NCBI RefSeq assembly: GCF_900636475.1
Contig: NZ_LR134283.1
Span: 1,674,001 to 1,738,000, forward strand
From: Streptococcus anginosus
Lineage (GTDB): Bacteria > Bacillota > Bacilli > Lactobacillales > Streptococcaceae
DNA length: 64,000 nucleotides
Direction: 5' to 3'
The translations under genes were made by a program, and so were the position numbers. Shown here one piece after another: positions 1 through 9,045 of the stretch (positions are counted from its first letter, which is position 1; every line of letters begins with the position of its first letter). The notes under the pieces were generated by a model, which did not search any database, had not been told where the DNA came from, and worked only from the letters and a program-made list of their open reading frames with translations.

Positions 1-696
1 ACCAACAAATACACACCAGCACCAGCAACCAAAGTAAAAATTGCTGGTAAGAAAGTGCTAGAAGGTAAAACACTGGAAGCAGGCAAATATAACTTTGCCC
101 TGAAAAAGACAGATGGCAGCGTCGTTCAAACTGTTACTAATGATGTGGACGGAAACTTTGCTTTTGACGAATTGACTTACGATGAAAACCAAGTAGGAAC
201 GCATAAGTATACTATCTCAGAAGTTGAAGGAACAGAAACTGGGGTAACTTATGATAAGACTGTTCGAGAAGTAGAAGTCAAGGTTGAAAAAATCAGTGCT
301 ACTGAATTAAAAGCAACGGTTTCGAAAGAAGCGAAAGATCTTGTCTTCACTAACAAATACACACCAGCACCAGCAACCAAAGTAAAAATTGCTGGTAAGA
401 AAGTGCTAGAAGGTAAAACACTGGAAGCAGGTAAATATAACTTTGCCCTGAAAAAGACAGATGGCAGCGTCGTTCAAACTGTTACTAATGATGTGGACGG
501 AAACTTTGCTTTTGACGAATTGACTTATGATGAAAACCAAGTAGGAACGCATAAGTATACTATCTCAGAAGTTGAAGGAACAGAGACTGGGGTAACTTAT
601 GATAAGACTGTTCGAGAAGTAGAAGTCAAGGTTGAAAAAATTAGTGCTACTGAATTAAAAGCAACGGTTTCGAAAGAAGCGAAAGATCTTGTCTTC
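1..696 (+). repeat. Two tandem 348-bp coding repeats
   Basis: The unit beginning at base 1 recurs at 349 with the same 348-bp period. The few differences I see are silent third-position changes (for example GGC/GGT, TAC/TAT, GAA/GAG, ATC/ATT). A third partial linker starts near 697. Such near-identity indicates recent duplication or gene conversion and predicts length variation between strains. Confidence 0.9.
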
Positions 697-2547
697 ACTA
701 ACAAATATACACCAGCTAAAATGCAAATTCCAGTGAAAAAAATCTGGGATGATGTCGATAACCAAGATGGCAAACGTCCAACTAAGATTACTGTTAAACT
801 CTTGGCAGACGGTCAAGATACAGATAAAACTCTTGAACTATCAGAAGCCAATGGCTGGGCAGGTAACTTCACGGATTTAGATGCAGATAAAGGCGGAGCT
901 CCGATTGATTACAAAGTAGTTGAAGTGAGTTCAGTAGCTGGTTATACAACTGAAATCAGCGGAGATGCTAAAACAGGCTTTACTATTACCAATAAATACA
1001 CACCAGAAACAATTGATATTAAAGCAACGAAGAACTGGGATGACGCTAATAACCAAGATGGTAAACGTCCGAAATATATTACGGTTAATCTCTTGGCAGA
1101 TGGTGAAAAAGTAGCTTCCAAAGAAGTGAAAGCGGCAGCTGACGGAACGTGGTCTACAGTATTTACTAAACTTCCTAAATTCAAAGCAGGCAAGGTTATT
1201 AAATATAGCCTGACCGAAGAAGTAGTTTCTGAATATACTAGCGAAATCAATGATTTCAATATTACCAACAAATACACACCAAAATTGATTGATTATCAAG
1301 TGACGAAAACTTGGAATGATAACAACAACCAAGACGGCAAACGTCCAGATCATATCACGGTTCATTTGATGAAGACAGTTGGCGGTGTGACCACTGAAGT
1401 TGAGAAATATGATATTAAAGTCGCTGAAGCAGATCCAGCGAATGGCAATGTTTGGAAACATACCTTTAGTAATCTTCCAAAATACGAAGCAGGTCAAGAA
1501 ATTGTCTATTCTGTCAAGGAAGATGCTGTAGCAGGATATGAAACCTCTATCAAGGGTCAAGAAATCACCAATACGCACACACCAGAAACGATTGTCATTT
1601 CTGGTAAGAAAGTTTGGGAAGATAACAACAACCAAGATGGCAAACGAACAGCTACAGTGAAGGTCCAAATTCTGAAAGGCAAAGAAATCGTTGATGAAAT
1701 TGAAACTTCAGAAGAAAAAGGTTGGGCCTTTGAGTCAAAACCATTACCGAAGTATGAGAATGGTCAAGAAATCAAATATGAAGTGAAAGAAATCACTAAG
1801 ATTGAGGGTTAGACCACTATCAATCCAAAAGAACCTTCTGCAGATGGTAAGTACACTATTACCAACAAGTACACACCAAAAACAATCAAAGTGACTGGTC
1901 AAAAGACTTGGAATGACGCCAATAACCAAGATAATATTCGTCCTACTGAAATCAAAGTACGTTTATTGGCAGATGGCAAAGATACTGGCAAAATGGCGAC
2001 AGCGAGTGCAGCAACTGGATGGAAATACAGCTTTGAAGGTTTGGATCGTTACAAGGATGGCAAAGAAATTGTTTACTCTGTTAAGGAAGTAAAAGTGCCA
2101 GAAGGCTATACATCTGAACCAAATGGCATAAATCTGACTAACAACCACACTCCAGAGGTGACTTCAGTCAGCGGTCAAAAGACTTGGGACGATGATAATG
2201 ACAAAGACGGTCTTCGTCCAAAAGAGATTCAAGTAAGATTGCTAGCAAATGGCAAAGATACGGGCAAAGTAGTGACAGCAGGCGAAGCAACTGGATGGAA
2301 ATATAGCTTTGAAAAACTTGCCAAATATGAAGCAGGTAAGGAAATCACTTATACGGTGGAAGAAGTTTCGGTACCAGAAGGTTACACACCAAAGGTAGAT
2401 GGTATGAATATCACGAATCGTCATACACCAGAGAAGTCGAAGAAGAAAATTCTCCCTTCAACAGGTAGTCAAAATTCATTCTTTGCATTACTTGCAGGTC
2501 TGTTCACCTTAAGTGGAGCTGCTTACTTGTTAAAGAAGAAGGCGTAA
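1..2547 (+). pseudogene. Cna_B/pilin-domain LPXTG surface protein, 5'-truncated by the window and interrupted by an in-frame TAG
   Basis: The reading frame is open from base 1, so the gene begins upstream of the window. Two near-identical 116-residue repeats come first (codons 1-232). They resemble the streptococcal pilin isopeptide-linkage domain and each ends in a TNKYTP-type linker. About six Cna_B-like domains follow, each opening with a K-x-W-(D/N/E)-D-x-N-(N/D) motif. The C-terminus has LPSTG, a hydrophobic segment and a KKK tail, which is a sortase anchor. Codon 604 (1810-1812) is TAG inside the fourth Cna_B domain. The same frame continues without other change, and reading TAC there would restore the expected G-Y-T-T. 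The truncated product would lack the wall anchor and would probably be secreted. Known for the family: wall-linked stalk or adhesin held by intramolecular isopeptide bonds. The nonsense call could also be a sequencing error. Confidence 0.85.
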
Positions 2548-2572
2548 TTCTATCATCAGATAGATCGAGTAA

Positions 2573-2737
2573 AGAGGCTGGGACAAAAGTCCGACCTCAA
2601 ATATAAAAAGCGAACAAAACTAGTTTTCTGGTAATCAGAATTCTGCTTTGTTCGCTTTTCGCATTTAATTATAGATTTGAAGGGCTTAATAATTAAGATT
2701 TTTAAAAATTGAAATCTTTTTGTCCCAAACTCTTTTA
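2573..2737. repeat. Streptococcal intergenic repeat with GGGACAAAA / TTTTGTCCC ends
   Basis: The left end reads GAGGCTGGGACAAAAG and the right end is its approximate inverse, TTTTTGTCCCAAACTC. Inside lies a strong hairpin (AAAAGCGAACAAAAC about 2605-2620 against GCTTTGTTCGCTTTT about 2645-2660) that can end transcription of the surface-protein gene. A related element lies near 8857-9031. It abuts the remnant reading frame that follows. Confidence 0.6.
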
Positions 2738-2841
2738 AGGGTTCTTTGTCAATTGAAGTGGGTGACGGTATTGAAAAAGCTGCCAACGATTTTGAATCAG
2801 AAGTAGCTGCAACTATGGCTGCTGCTCTTGGTCAAAACTAA
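2737..2841 (+). pseudogene. C-terminal remnant of an unidentified gene
   Basis: About 34 codons are open and end in TAA. The translated tail (about 15 residues: [18 protein letters not shown] region) looks like an ordinary protein C-terminus, but there is no start or ribosome site. The frame enters directly from the end of the intergenic repeat, so the repeat or a deletion has probably removed the rest. I do not recognise the family. Confidence 0.4.
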
Positions 2842-2874
2842 GGCAATCAATAGTTAGCGTTTAAATCATAAATA

Positions 2875-2912
2875 AAAAGGTTAGAGAGCTGATATAACTC
2901 TCTAGCCTTTTC
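2875..2912. terminator. Bidirectional rho-independent terminator
   Basis: AAAAGGTTAGAGAG pairs with CTCTCTAGCCTTTT around a short loop. It lies between the remnant and the convergent membrane-protein gene. Confidence 0.75.
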
Positions 2913-2927
2913 TAATAGTGTCTGCGA

Positions 2928-3278
2928 TTATTTTACAATTTTTTTCGTGAATCCTTTGTGTGAAATGACTAAGTCTACAAAGATTAAAACGATTAAAGAA
3001 ATTAGTAGATAGGTAATTTCGGAGTAGGTAAAAGCGATTCGATATGTTTGTGTAAAGAGAATAGCACAGACACTTACAGTAATGATGGCTAAATCAATTG
3101 TCCATTTTGTTTTAGGGTTTATTGAAGACGGTTCAAATAAAAATGGAGCAAATAAGCAGATGACTAACGGGACGACTTGGACATCCACATAATCAGCGGA
3201 AATAACTGTAAAAAAGAATAAAGTTGAAACCAACCAAACCAGTACATGACGTGTATATTTGAACCAATCCATTTTCAT
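2928..3278 (-). CDS. Small membrane protein of unknown function
   Basis: The 116-residue product has about four hydrophobic segments (roughly residues 9-28, 33-48, 60-76 and 87-104) with charged ends. AGGAGG lies 8 bases before the ATG at 3278 and fixes the start. It stands alone between a terminator and the ctsR promoter region and reads away from ctsR. I recognise no conserved catalytic motif. Confidence 0.65.
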   Translation of the reverse strand: MKMDWFKYTRHVLVWLVSTLFFFTVISADYVDVQVVPLVICLFAPFLFEPSSINPKTKWTIDLAIITVSVCAILFTQTYRIAFTYSEITYLLISLIVLIFVDLVISHKGFTKKIVK

Positions 3279-3460
3279 TCATTTGGCCTCCTTTTATTAT
3301 TATCGTCAAATTTTCATCTATATTATAACGCTTTAAAATTAAAAGGCAAGCGTTTACACTCGAATTATTCCTATTCTATAAGCTTTTTCACTTGCTTGAA
3401 TAATCAGACTTTTCAGTTTTTCATTTAGGTCTTTTTCTTTCAAAAATAAGAGATTTTCGG

Positions 3461-3490
3461 TATAATATTAGTCAAAGATAGTCAATGTCA
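3461..3490 (+). promoter_or_regulatory. ctsR promoter with CtsR operator
   Basis: TATAAT at 3461-3466 is followed by the direct heptads AGTCAAA (3470-3476) and AGTCAAT (3480-3486) separated by 3 bases. This matches the known CtsR box (A/GGTCAAA-N3-A/GGTCAAA). Its position just downstream of the -10 fits autorepression that is relieved by heat or protein stress. Confidence 0.85.
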
Positions 3491-3537
3491 GTTGCTCATT
3501 TATGGAGCAAAAGAAAGAACTGGAAGAAAGGGTTGTC

Positions 3538-3999
3538 ATGAGCCATAAGAATACGTCAGACAGTATTGAGGAATATATCAAAGCGCTTTTAGCTCAAGCT
3601 GGGATTGCAGAGTTGAAGCGCAGTGAAATTGCGGATGTTTTTCAGGTTGTTCCAAGTCAGATAAATTATGTCATCAAGACACGTTTTACGGAAAGTCGTG
3701 GCTATGTTGTTGAAAGCAAGCGTGGTGGAGGCGGCTACATTCGGATTGGTCGGATTGAATTCTCTAATCATCATGAGCTGCTTTGTGATTTGCTGCATAG
3801 AGTTGGTGAACAGATCAGTCAGCAGGTTTTTACAGATATTATTCAGCTACTATTTGATGAAAAAATCATGACGGAAAGAGAAGGTAACCTTCTTTTAGCG
3901 ACGACAACAGACAGGGTATTGGGAGTAAATGCTGCACAGATTCGTGCGCGGATGTTAAAGAAAATTTTACAACAAGTTGATAGAAAAGGGAAAAACTAA
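3538..3999 (+). CDS. ctsR: CtsR, repressor of class III heat-shock genes
   Basis: This 153-residue DNA-binding repressor controls clp genes. The N-terminal winged helix-turn-helix holds the conserved QINYVIKTRFT stretch and the glycine-rich wing (RGGGGYIRI) that contacts the operator. A C-terminal dimerisation region follows. The open frame extends upstream to 3502, but the ATG at 3538 matches the family start (short lead before NTSD-IE-YIK) and has GAAAGG upstream. It is followed 3 bases later by clpC. Unlike Bacillus, no mcsA or mcsB lies between them, which is the usual streptococcal arrangement. Confidence 0.95.
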   Translation: MSHKNTSDSIEEYIKALLAQAGIAELKRSEIADVFQVVPSQINYVIKTRFTESRGYVVESKRGGGGYIRIGRIEFSNHHELLCDLLHRVGEQISQQVFTDIIQLLFDEKIMTEREGNLLLATTTDRVLGVNAAQIRARMLKKILQQVDRKGKN

Positions 4000-4002
4000 T
4001 AT

Positions 4003-6432
4003 ATGAAATATTCAAAAGCTTTGACAGAAAGTATTGAGTCGGCACAACTGTTAGCGAGTCATTTTGAAACGGATTATTTGGAGTCTTGGCATTTGTTGAT
4101 TGCCATGGCGAATAATCCTTATAGTGTTGCGGGTTCTGTTTTAAATGATTATCCGCTTGAAATTGATGATTTTGAGAAAGCAGCCTTTCATATCACAGGA
4201 AAGATTTATCAACAAGAGGGAAGCTTTACCATTTGGCCATTTTCTCATCGTGTGAAAGTGTTGTTTTTAACAGCTGAGCGAATTGCAGAGGCTGTGCATG
4301 CTAAGAATCTTGGGACAGAGCATGTGTTGTTAGCTATGCTGTTTGACCGAGGAAGTTTGGCGGCACGTCTCCTTGAATTTACAGGCTTTAGCTATGAGGA
4401 TAAAGAAGGCGTTTTACGTATGACCGATCTTCGGAAAAACTTAGAGCATAAGGCTAGCTGGGGTAAAGAAGATATAAAGGCCATTCGCCACTTAAATAAA
4501 AATACTGCTGCAGCGAAACAAACGATGGCCAATATGATGGGGATGCCTCCTTCTACCAGTGGCGGACTAGAAGATTATACCCGTGATTTAACCGAAATGG
4601 CTCGTGCTGGTCTTTTAGAACCGGTTGTCGGACGTGATAAAGAGATTTCTCGTATGCTTCAGATTTTAAGTCGCAAGACGAAAAATAATCCAGTGTTGGT
4701 TGGAGATGCAGGAGTTGGGAAAACAGCACTGGCCCTTGGTTTGGCGCAGCGTGTGGCTGCTGGTCAGGTTCCAAATGAGCTTGCAAAGATGAGAGTTCTG
4801 GAGCTGGATTTGATGAATGTGGTAGCTGGGACTCGTTTTCGCGGTGATTTTGAAGAGCGGATGAACAATATTATCAATGATATTGAAGCAGACGGGCATG
4901 TGATTCTCTTTATTGATGAGCTTCATACTATTATGGGTTCTGGCAGTGGGATTGATTCGACATTAGATGCAGCGAACATTCTCAAGCCAGCTTTGGCTAG
5001 AGGGACGCTCAGAACGGTCGGCGCAACGACACAAGAAGAGTACCAGAAATATATTGAAAAAGATGCGGCTCTTTCACGGCGATTTGCCAAGGTTACTATT
5101 GAAGAGCCTACGGTAGCTGATAGTATTGCGATTTTACAGGGGCTCAAGAAAAGCTATGAAGAACACCACAAGGTGGTAATTACAGATTCAGCGATTGAGA
5201 CGGCTGTTAAGTATGCTCATCGTTATCTAACAAGCAAACATCTTCCTGACTCGGCGATTGATTTGCTAGATGAAGCTGCCGCAACGGTACAAAATAAAGG
5301 TCCGCAAAATCATGTAAAAGCAGAATTGAGTGCAGCAGACGAGGCTTTAATGGCAGGCGATTGGAAAAAGGTTGGCGCTTTGTTGGAGAAAGAAAGTCAG
5401 CCAATTGTCTACAAACTAAAGGTTAAAGACGAGGATATTTTGGCAACACTCAGCGGTTTATCGGGCATTCCTGTGCAAAAGTTGACGCAAACAGATGCGA
5501 AGAAATACCTCCATTTAGAAAAGGAGTTGCACAAACGGGTCATTGGGCAAAATGAAGCAATTTCTGCTATCAGTCGAGCGATTCGGCGCAATCAATCCGG
5601 CATCCGCACCAGCAAACGTCCCATCGGCTCCTTTATGTTCTTAGGGCCAACCGGGGTCGGAAAAACTGAGCTAGCTAAGGCTTTGGCAGAAGTTCTCTTT
5701 GATGATGAAACAGCACTCATTCGTTTTGATATGAGTGAATATATGGAGAAATTTGCTGCCAGTCGCCTTAATGGAGCGCCTCCAGGTTATGTCGGTTATG
5801 AAGAAGGGGGCGAATTAACTGAAAAAGTTCGCAATCGTCCGTACTCTGTACTCCTCTTTGATGAGGTAGAAAAAGCACATCCTGATATTTTCAATGTGCT
5901 TCTACAAGTCTTAGATGACGGGGTGCTGACCGACAGTAAGGGACGCAAGGTGGATTTTTCCAATACCATTATCATTATGACCAGCAATCTTGGTGCGACA
6001 AGTTTGCGGGATGATAAGACGGTCGGTTTTGGAGCGCGTGATGCCCGCTTTGATCATGAAAGCATGGAAAAACGGATGATGGAAGAGCTCAAGAAAAGTT
6101 ATCGTCCGGAATTTATCAACCGGATTGATGAAAAGGTTGTTTTCCATAGCCTGACTAGCGAAGACATGCAAGAAGTGGTGAAAATTATGGTGCAACCACT
6201 CATTGTCAGTCTCGCTGAAAAAGGAATTGAGCTGAAATTCCAACCTAGTGCTTTGAAACTTCTGGCTAAAGAAGGTTATGACCCTGAAATGGGAGCAAGA
6301 CCACTTCGCAGAACTCTACAAACTCAGGTAGAAGATCATTTATCCGAATTACTTTTAGCTGGTGAGTTACAGACGGGACAAAGTTTGAAAGTCGGTGTCA
6401 AAGCTGGAAAGCTGAAGTTTGAAGTGCTCTGA
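4003..6432 (+). CDS. clpC: ClpC, AAA+ unfoldase subunit of the Clp protease
   Basis: This 809-residue ATP-dependent unfoldase feeds substrates to ClpP. A Clp_N double repeat occupies about residues 1-145. AAA-1 has Walker A GDAGVGKT at 234-241 and Walker B D305-E306. AAA-2 has Walker A GPTGVGKT at 548-555 and Walker B D620-E621, with the pore loop GAPPGYVGYEEGG. A short middle region separates the two modules. Transcription is from the CtsR-controlled promoter upstream of ctsR. Confidence 0.96.
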   Translation: MKYSKALTESIESAQLLASHFETDYLESWHLLIAMANNPYSVAGSVLNDYPLEIDDFEKAAFHITGKIYQQEGSFTIWPFSHRVKVLFLTAERIAEAVHAKNLGTEHVLLAMLFDRGSLAARLLEFTGFSYEDKEGVLRMTDLRKNLEHKASWGKEDIKAIRHLNKNTAAAKQTMANMMGMPPSTSGGLEDYTRDLTEMARAGLLEPVVGRDKEISRMLQILSRKTKNNPVLVGDAGVGKTALALGLAQRVAAGQVPNELAKMRVLELDLMNVVAGTRFRGDFEERMNNIINDIEADGHVILFIDELHTIMGSGSGIDSTLDAANILKPALARGTLRTVGATTQEEYQKYIEKDAALSRRFAKVTIEEPTVADSIAILQGLKKSYEEHHKVVITDSAIETAVKYAHRYLTSKHLPDSAIDLLDEAAATVQNKGPQNHVKAELSAADEALMAGDWKKVGALLEKESQPIVYKLKVKDEDILATLSGLSGIPVQKLTQTDAKKYLHLEKELHKRVIGQNEAISAISRAIRRNQSGIRTSKRPIGSFMFLGPTGVGKTELAKALAEVLFDDETALIRFDMSEYMEKFAASRLNGAPPGYVGYEEGGELTEKVRNRPYSVLLFDEVEKAHPDIFNVLLQVLDDGVLTDSKGRKVDFSNTIIIMTSNLGATSLRDDKTVGFGARDARFDHESMEKRMMEELKKSYRPEFINRIDEKVVFHSLTSEDMQEVVKIMVQPLIVSLAEKGIELKFQPSALKLLAKEGYDPEMGARPLRRTLQTQVEDHLSELLLAGELQTGQSLKVGVKAGKLKFEVL

Positions 6433-6478
6433 GTTTTTATACGAAGCATTCATCTGGGAATAGATAAGGTATTTTAAT

Positions 6479-6922
6479 ATGAACATTCGTGAAATGACAG
6501 AAACGGATTATGATCAGGTTTATCAATTGTGGTTATCATGTGCAGGCATGGGATTGAATGATTTAGATGATTCAAAAGAGGGAATTGCTCAGTTTTTGCA
6601 GAGAAATCCTCAAACTTGTCTGGTGGCAGTAGAAAATCAAACGATTATCGGAGCGATTTTAGTTGGTTCGGACGGACGAAGAGCCTATATCTACCATACA
6701 GCTGTTCATCCGAATTACCGTAGGAGAGGGATTGCTCGGCAGTTGGTTGAGACAGTTTTAACTGTCTTAGATGAGTTAAAAATTCACAAGGTCGCTTTGG
6801 TCGTATTCAAAAGGAATACAGAAGGAAATCGTTTTTGGGAAAAATTAGGTTTCTCTGTTCGAGAAGATCTCATTTACCGCAATCAAGCAAGGACTGAAAT
6901 GACTCAGATAGATACCTGGTAG
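6479..6922 (+). CDS. GNAT-family N-acetyltransferase
   Basis: This 147-residue single-domain acetyltransferase has a GNAT acetyl-CoA loop at about residues 82-88 (R-R-R-G-I-A-R) preceded by the strand AYIYHTAVHP. The C-terminal NRFWEKLGF motif is typical of the RimI/PhnO-like branch. The substrate cannot be told from sequence. It follows clpC by 46 bases and may be co-transcribed. A hairpin ends the unit downstream. Confidence 0.85.
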   Translation: MNIREMTETDYDQVYQLWLSCAGMGLNDLDDSKEGIAQFLQRNPQTCLVAVENQTIIGAILVGSDGRRAYIYHTAVHPNYRRRGIARQLVETVLTVLDELKIHKVALVVFKRNTEGNRFWEKLGFSVREDLIYRNQARTEMTQIDTW

Positions 6923-6937
6923 AAATTACTCTTTAAA

Positions 6938-6978
6938 TAAAAAGCACCAACCATTTAGGAATAATTTCCCAGATGATT
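6938..6978. terminator. Bidirectional terminator between the GNAT gene and dusB
   Basis: AAAGCACCAACCAT pairs with ATGATTGGTGTTTTT, with a small inner GGAA/TTCC stem. A-rich and T-rich flanks serve both convergent units. Confidence 0.75.
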
Positions 6979-6994
6979 GGTGTTTTTCTGATAT

Positions 6995-7966
6995 TTAGAC
7001 TTGGAGCAATGCTTCAATTTCTGCGAGGCTATTAGCTTGTGCGATAGCGCCACGAAGCTTGGCAGCTCCTGCTGTTCCACGAAGGTAATGAGGTGCCAAC
7101 CCCCGAAATTCTCGAACAGCGATATGCTCGCCCTTGAGGTCAATTAGACGTTTCAAGTGATCGTAAGCGACTTGCATTTTATCCTCAAAGCTGAGATCAG
7201 GCAGGATTTCTCCTGTTTCAAAATAGTGGTTAATTTGATGAAAGAGATACGGATTGCCCATAGCAGCACGCCCGATCATGACTGCATCTGCCCCCACTTC
7301 TTCTATACGCTGTTGAGCATCTTGCACGGTACGAATGTCACCATTGGCAATAAAAGGGATCTTGGTTAAGGCTTGCGCAACATTGTGGAGGGTTTCAAGA
7401 TCAGCATGCCCAGTATACATCTGCTCGCGTGTACGACCGTGCATAGCAAGAGCCGCCACACCAGCAGCTTCAGCTGCAAGAGCATTTTCCACAGCTAGTG
7501 AGGCATCTGCCCAACCAGTACGCATTTTCACGGTCAACGGAATATCTAGAACAGAACGAACTTTATTGATAATAGAATAGATTTTTTCTGGATCTTTAAG
7601 CCATTTTGCTCCAGCTTCGTTTTTGACAATTTTATTGACAGGACAGCCCATATTGATATCCACAATATCTGTTTGGGTATTTTCTTGGATAAATTCGGCA
7701 GCGCGCGCCAAACTATCTTCGTCACTCCCAAACAACTGAATGGAAACGGGATGTTCTCCTTCATCAATATGCAGCATGTGAAGTGTCTTTTCGTTGTTGT
7801 ACTGAATGCCCTTGTCTGAGACCATTTCCATGACGACAAGACCTGCACCCAGCTCTTTTGCAATCGTCCGAAAAGCTGAATTGGTGACGCCTGCCATGGG
7901 AGCAAGAACAGTCCGGTTGGGAATTTTTACATCACCAATCAAAAAAGCGGTATTAAGATTTGTCAC
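6995..7966 (-). CDS. dusB: DusB-like tRNA dihydrouridine synthase
   Basis: This FMN enzyme reduces uridine to dihydrouridine in tRNA. The TIM-barrel signature is visible: [12 protein letters not shown] near residue 20, the catalytic cysteine in [17 protein letters not shown] and HGRTREQMY. The GTG at 7966 is chosen as the start because GGAGG lies 9 bases upstream and family members begin just before the [10 protein letters not shown] segment. The longer open frame runs into hslO. The start overlaps the hslO stop by 14 bases, so the pair is translationally coupled. Length is 323 aa, normal for the family. Confidence 0.93.
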   Translation of the reverse strand: MTNLNTAFLIGDVKIPNRTVLAPMAGVTNSAFRTIAKELGAGLVVMEMVSDKGIQYNNEKTLHMLHIDEGEHPVSIQLFGSDEDSLARAAEFIQENTQTDIVDINMGCPVNKIVKNEAGAKWLKDPEKIYSIINKVRSVLDIPLTVKMRTGWADASLAVENALAAEAAGVAALAMHGRTREQMYTGHADLETLHNVAQALTKIPFIANGDIRTVQDAQQRIEEVGADAVMIGRAAMGNPYLFHQINHYFETGEILPDLSFEDKMQVAYDHLKRLIDLKGEHIAVREFRGLAPHYLRGTAGAAKLRGAIAQANSLAEIEALLQV

Positions 7967-8825
7967 GAATGAGTTCCTCCAAGTCGTTTTCGTCAAAATG
8001 ATATGTGCTTTGGCAGAATTGGCAAGTGATTTCAGCGCCATGGTCTTCATCTCGCATTTCTTCAAGATCTGACTTAGGTAGGCTTGAGAGGGCATTTAAA
8101 AACCGTTCTTTGCTGCAATCACATTGGAAGCGGAGCTCTTCTTCTGACAAGCGTTTGTAGGGATCGTTGCCATAGATAGCTGAAAGCAAGGCTTCAATAT
8201 GGTTTTCAGATTCCAAAAGTGTTGAAATAGCAGGCATTTCTTGGATTCGTTTTTCAAAGCGGGTGATTTCTTCTTCTTTGGCACCAGGGAGAACTTGCAA
8301 GAGAAATCCGCCAGCAACCTTGACCTTGTCGTTGGTATCTAGTAGAACGTTCAAGCCAACAGCTGAAGGAGTCTGTTGACTTTCTGTTAGATAGAATGCC
8401 AAATCTTCGCCAATCTCACCGGACACAAGCGGAGTCATAGAATGATAAGGATTTCCAGTTCCATAGTCTGTAATGACGAGGAATTCGCCATTTCCAACGA
8501 ATGGTCCGACCAGCACTTCGCCAGTCGCGGTTTTTTTAATGTCTACGCCGGGATTTTGCACATAACCTTTGACAGTACCTTTTGTATCTGCAACGGTGAT
8601 AATAGCACCGAGAGAGCTTGTCCCTAGCACTTTGACGGTGATTTTTGTATCTCCTTTTTCGTTTGCGGCAAGGATTTGACTGGCAATGAGCGTGCGACCT
8701 AGTGCTACAGTTGAGCTGGCCTGAGTGTGATGTTTTTCTTGAGCTGTCCGAACGGTTTCAGTACTGTCCAGTACATAAGCTCGGAAAGCTCCGTTTTCTG
8801 AAATTGTTTTAATAATCTTGTCCAT
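7953..8825 (-). CDS. hslO: Hsp33 redox-switched holdase chaperone
   Basis: This 290-residue chaperone is activated by oxidation. The C-terminal zinc centre shows the four cysteines as C-D-C (in [10 protein letters not shown]) and C-Q-F-C. The N-terminal holdase domain includes the family segments [12 protein letters not shown] and YVQNPG. The ATG at 8825 is chosen because it matches the family start MDKIIKT. Further upstream the open frame runs into an intergenic repeat. The only purine run near the start, AAAGGG, sits one base from the ATG, too close to act as a normal ribosome site. Confidence 0.93.
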   Translation of the reverse strand: MDKIIKTISENGAFRAYVLDSTETVRTAQEKHHTQASSTVALGRTLIASQILAANEKGDTKITVKVLGTSSLGAIITVADTKGTVKGYVQNPGVDIKKTATGEVLVGPFVGNGEFLVITDYGTGNPYHSMTPLVSGEIGEDLAFYLTESQQTPSAVGLNVLLDTNDKVKVAGGFLLQVLPGAKEEEITRFEKRIQEMPAISTLLESENHIEALLSAIYGNDPYKRLSEEELRFQCDCSKERFLNALSSLPKSDLEEMRDEDHGAEITCQFCQSTYHFDENDLEELIRDKS

Positions 8826-8841
8826 ACCCTTTATTGTAACA
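8826..8841 (-). promoter_or_regulatory. Extended -10 promoter directly abutting hslO
   Basis: On the minus strand TGTTACAAT (8841-8833) is an extended -10. Only 7 bases separate it from the ATG, so transcription would begin at or next to the start codon. I see no convincing -35 at 17 bp. Confidence 0.45.
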
Positions 8842-8856
8842 TAAAAAAAGAAAAGG

Positions 8857-9031
8857 GAGCGGGACAAAAATCGGTATTTCGTAAGAAATTGATTTTGTTG
8901 TCCCACCCCGCATAGTTGACGAGGCTGTTGTCATTCTTTGCGTAGCAAGGAGTGACAACCACCAAGCACCTATTTCGTTTCGATGAAAAAATAGTATATC
9001 GTAAGAATTTAGGAAACTTTTGTCTCAGACT
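8857..9031. repeat. Second GGGACAAAA-type intergenic repeat
   Basis: GAGCGGGACAAAA (8857-8869) faces TTTTGTTGTCCCACCCC (about 8893-8909). A separate hairpin follows (GTTGTCATTCTTT against AAGGAGTGACAAC, about 8929-8960). The right end is TTTTGTCTCAGACTC. It resembles the element at 2573-2737 and fills the gap between telA and hslO. Confidence 0.5.
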
Positions 9032-9045
9032 CTATTTCCAGTCCA

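Noticed and set aside
931..1668. 245-aa open frame on the minus strand of the surface-protein gene
   Set aside because: It mirrors repetitive coding DNA, has no ribosome site and its predicted protein is cysteine- and phenylalanine-rich junk.
7967..8095. Upstream extension of dusB into hslO
   Set aside because: The GTG at 7966 has a strong ribosome site and matches the family start; the extension lies in hslO coding sequence.
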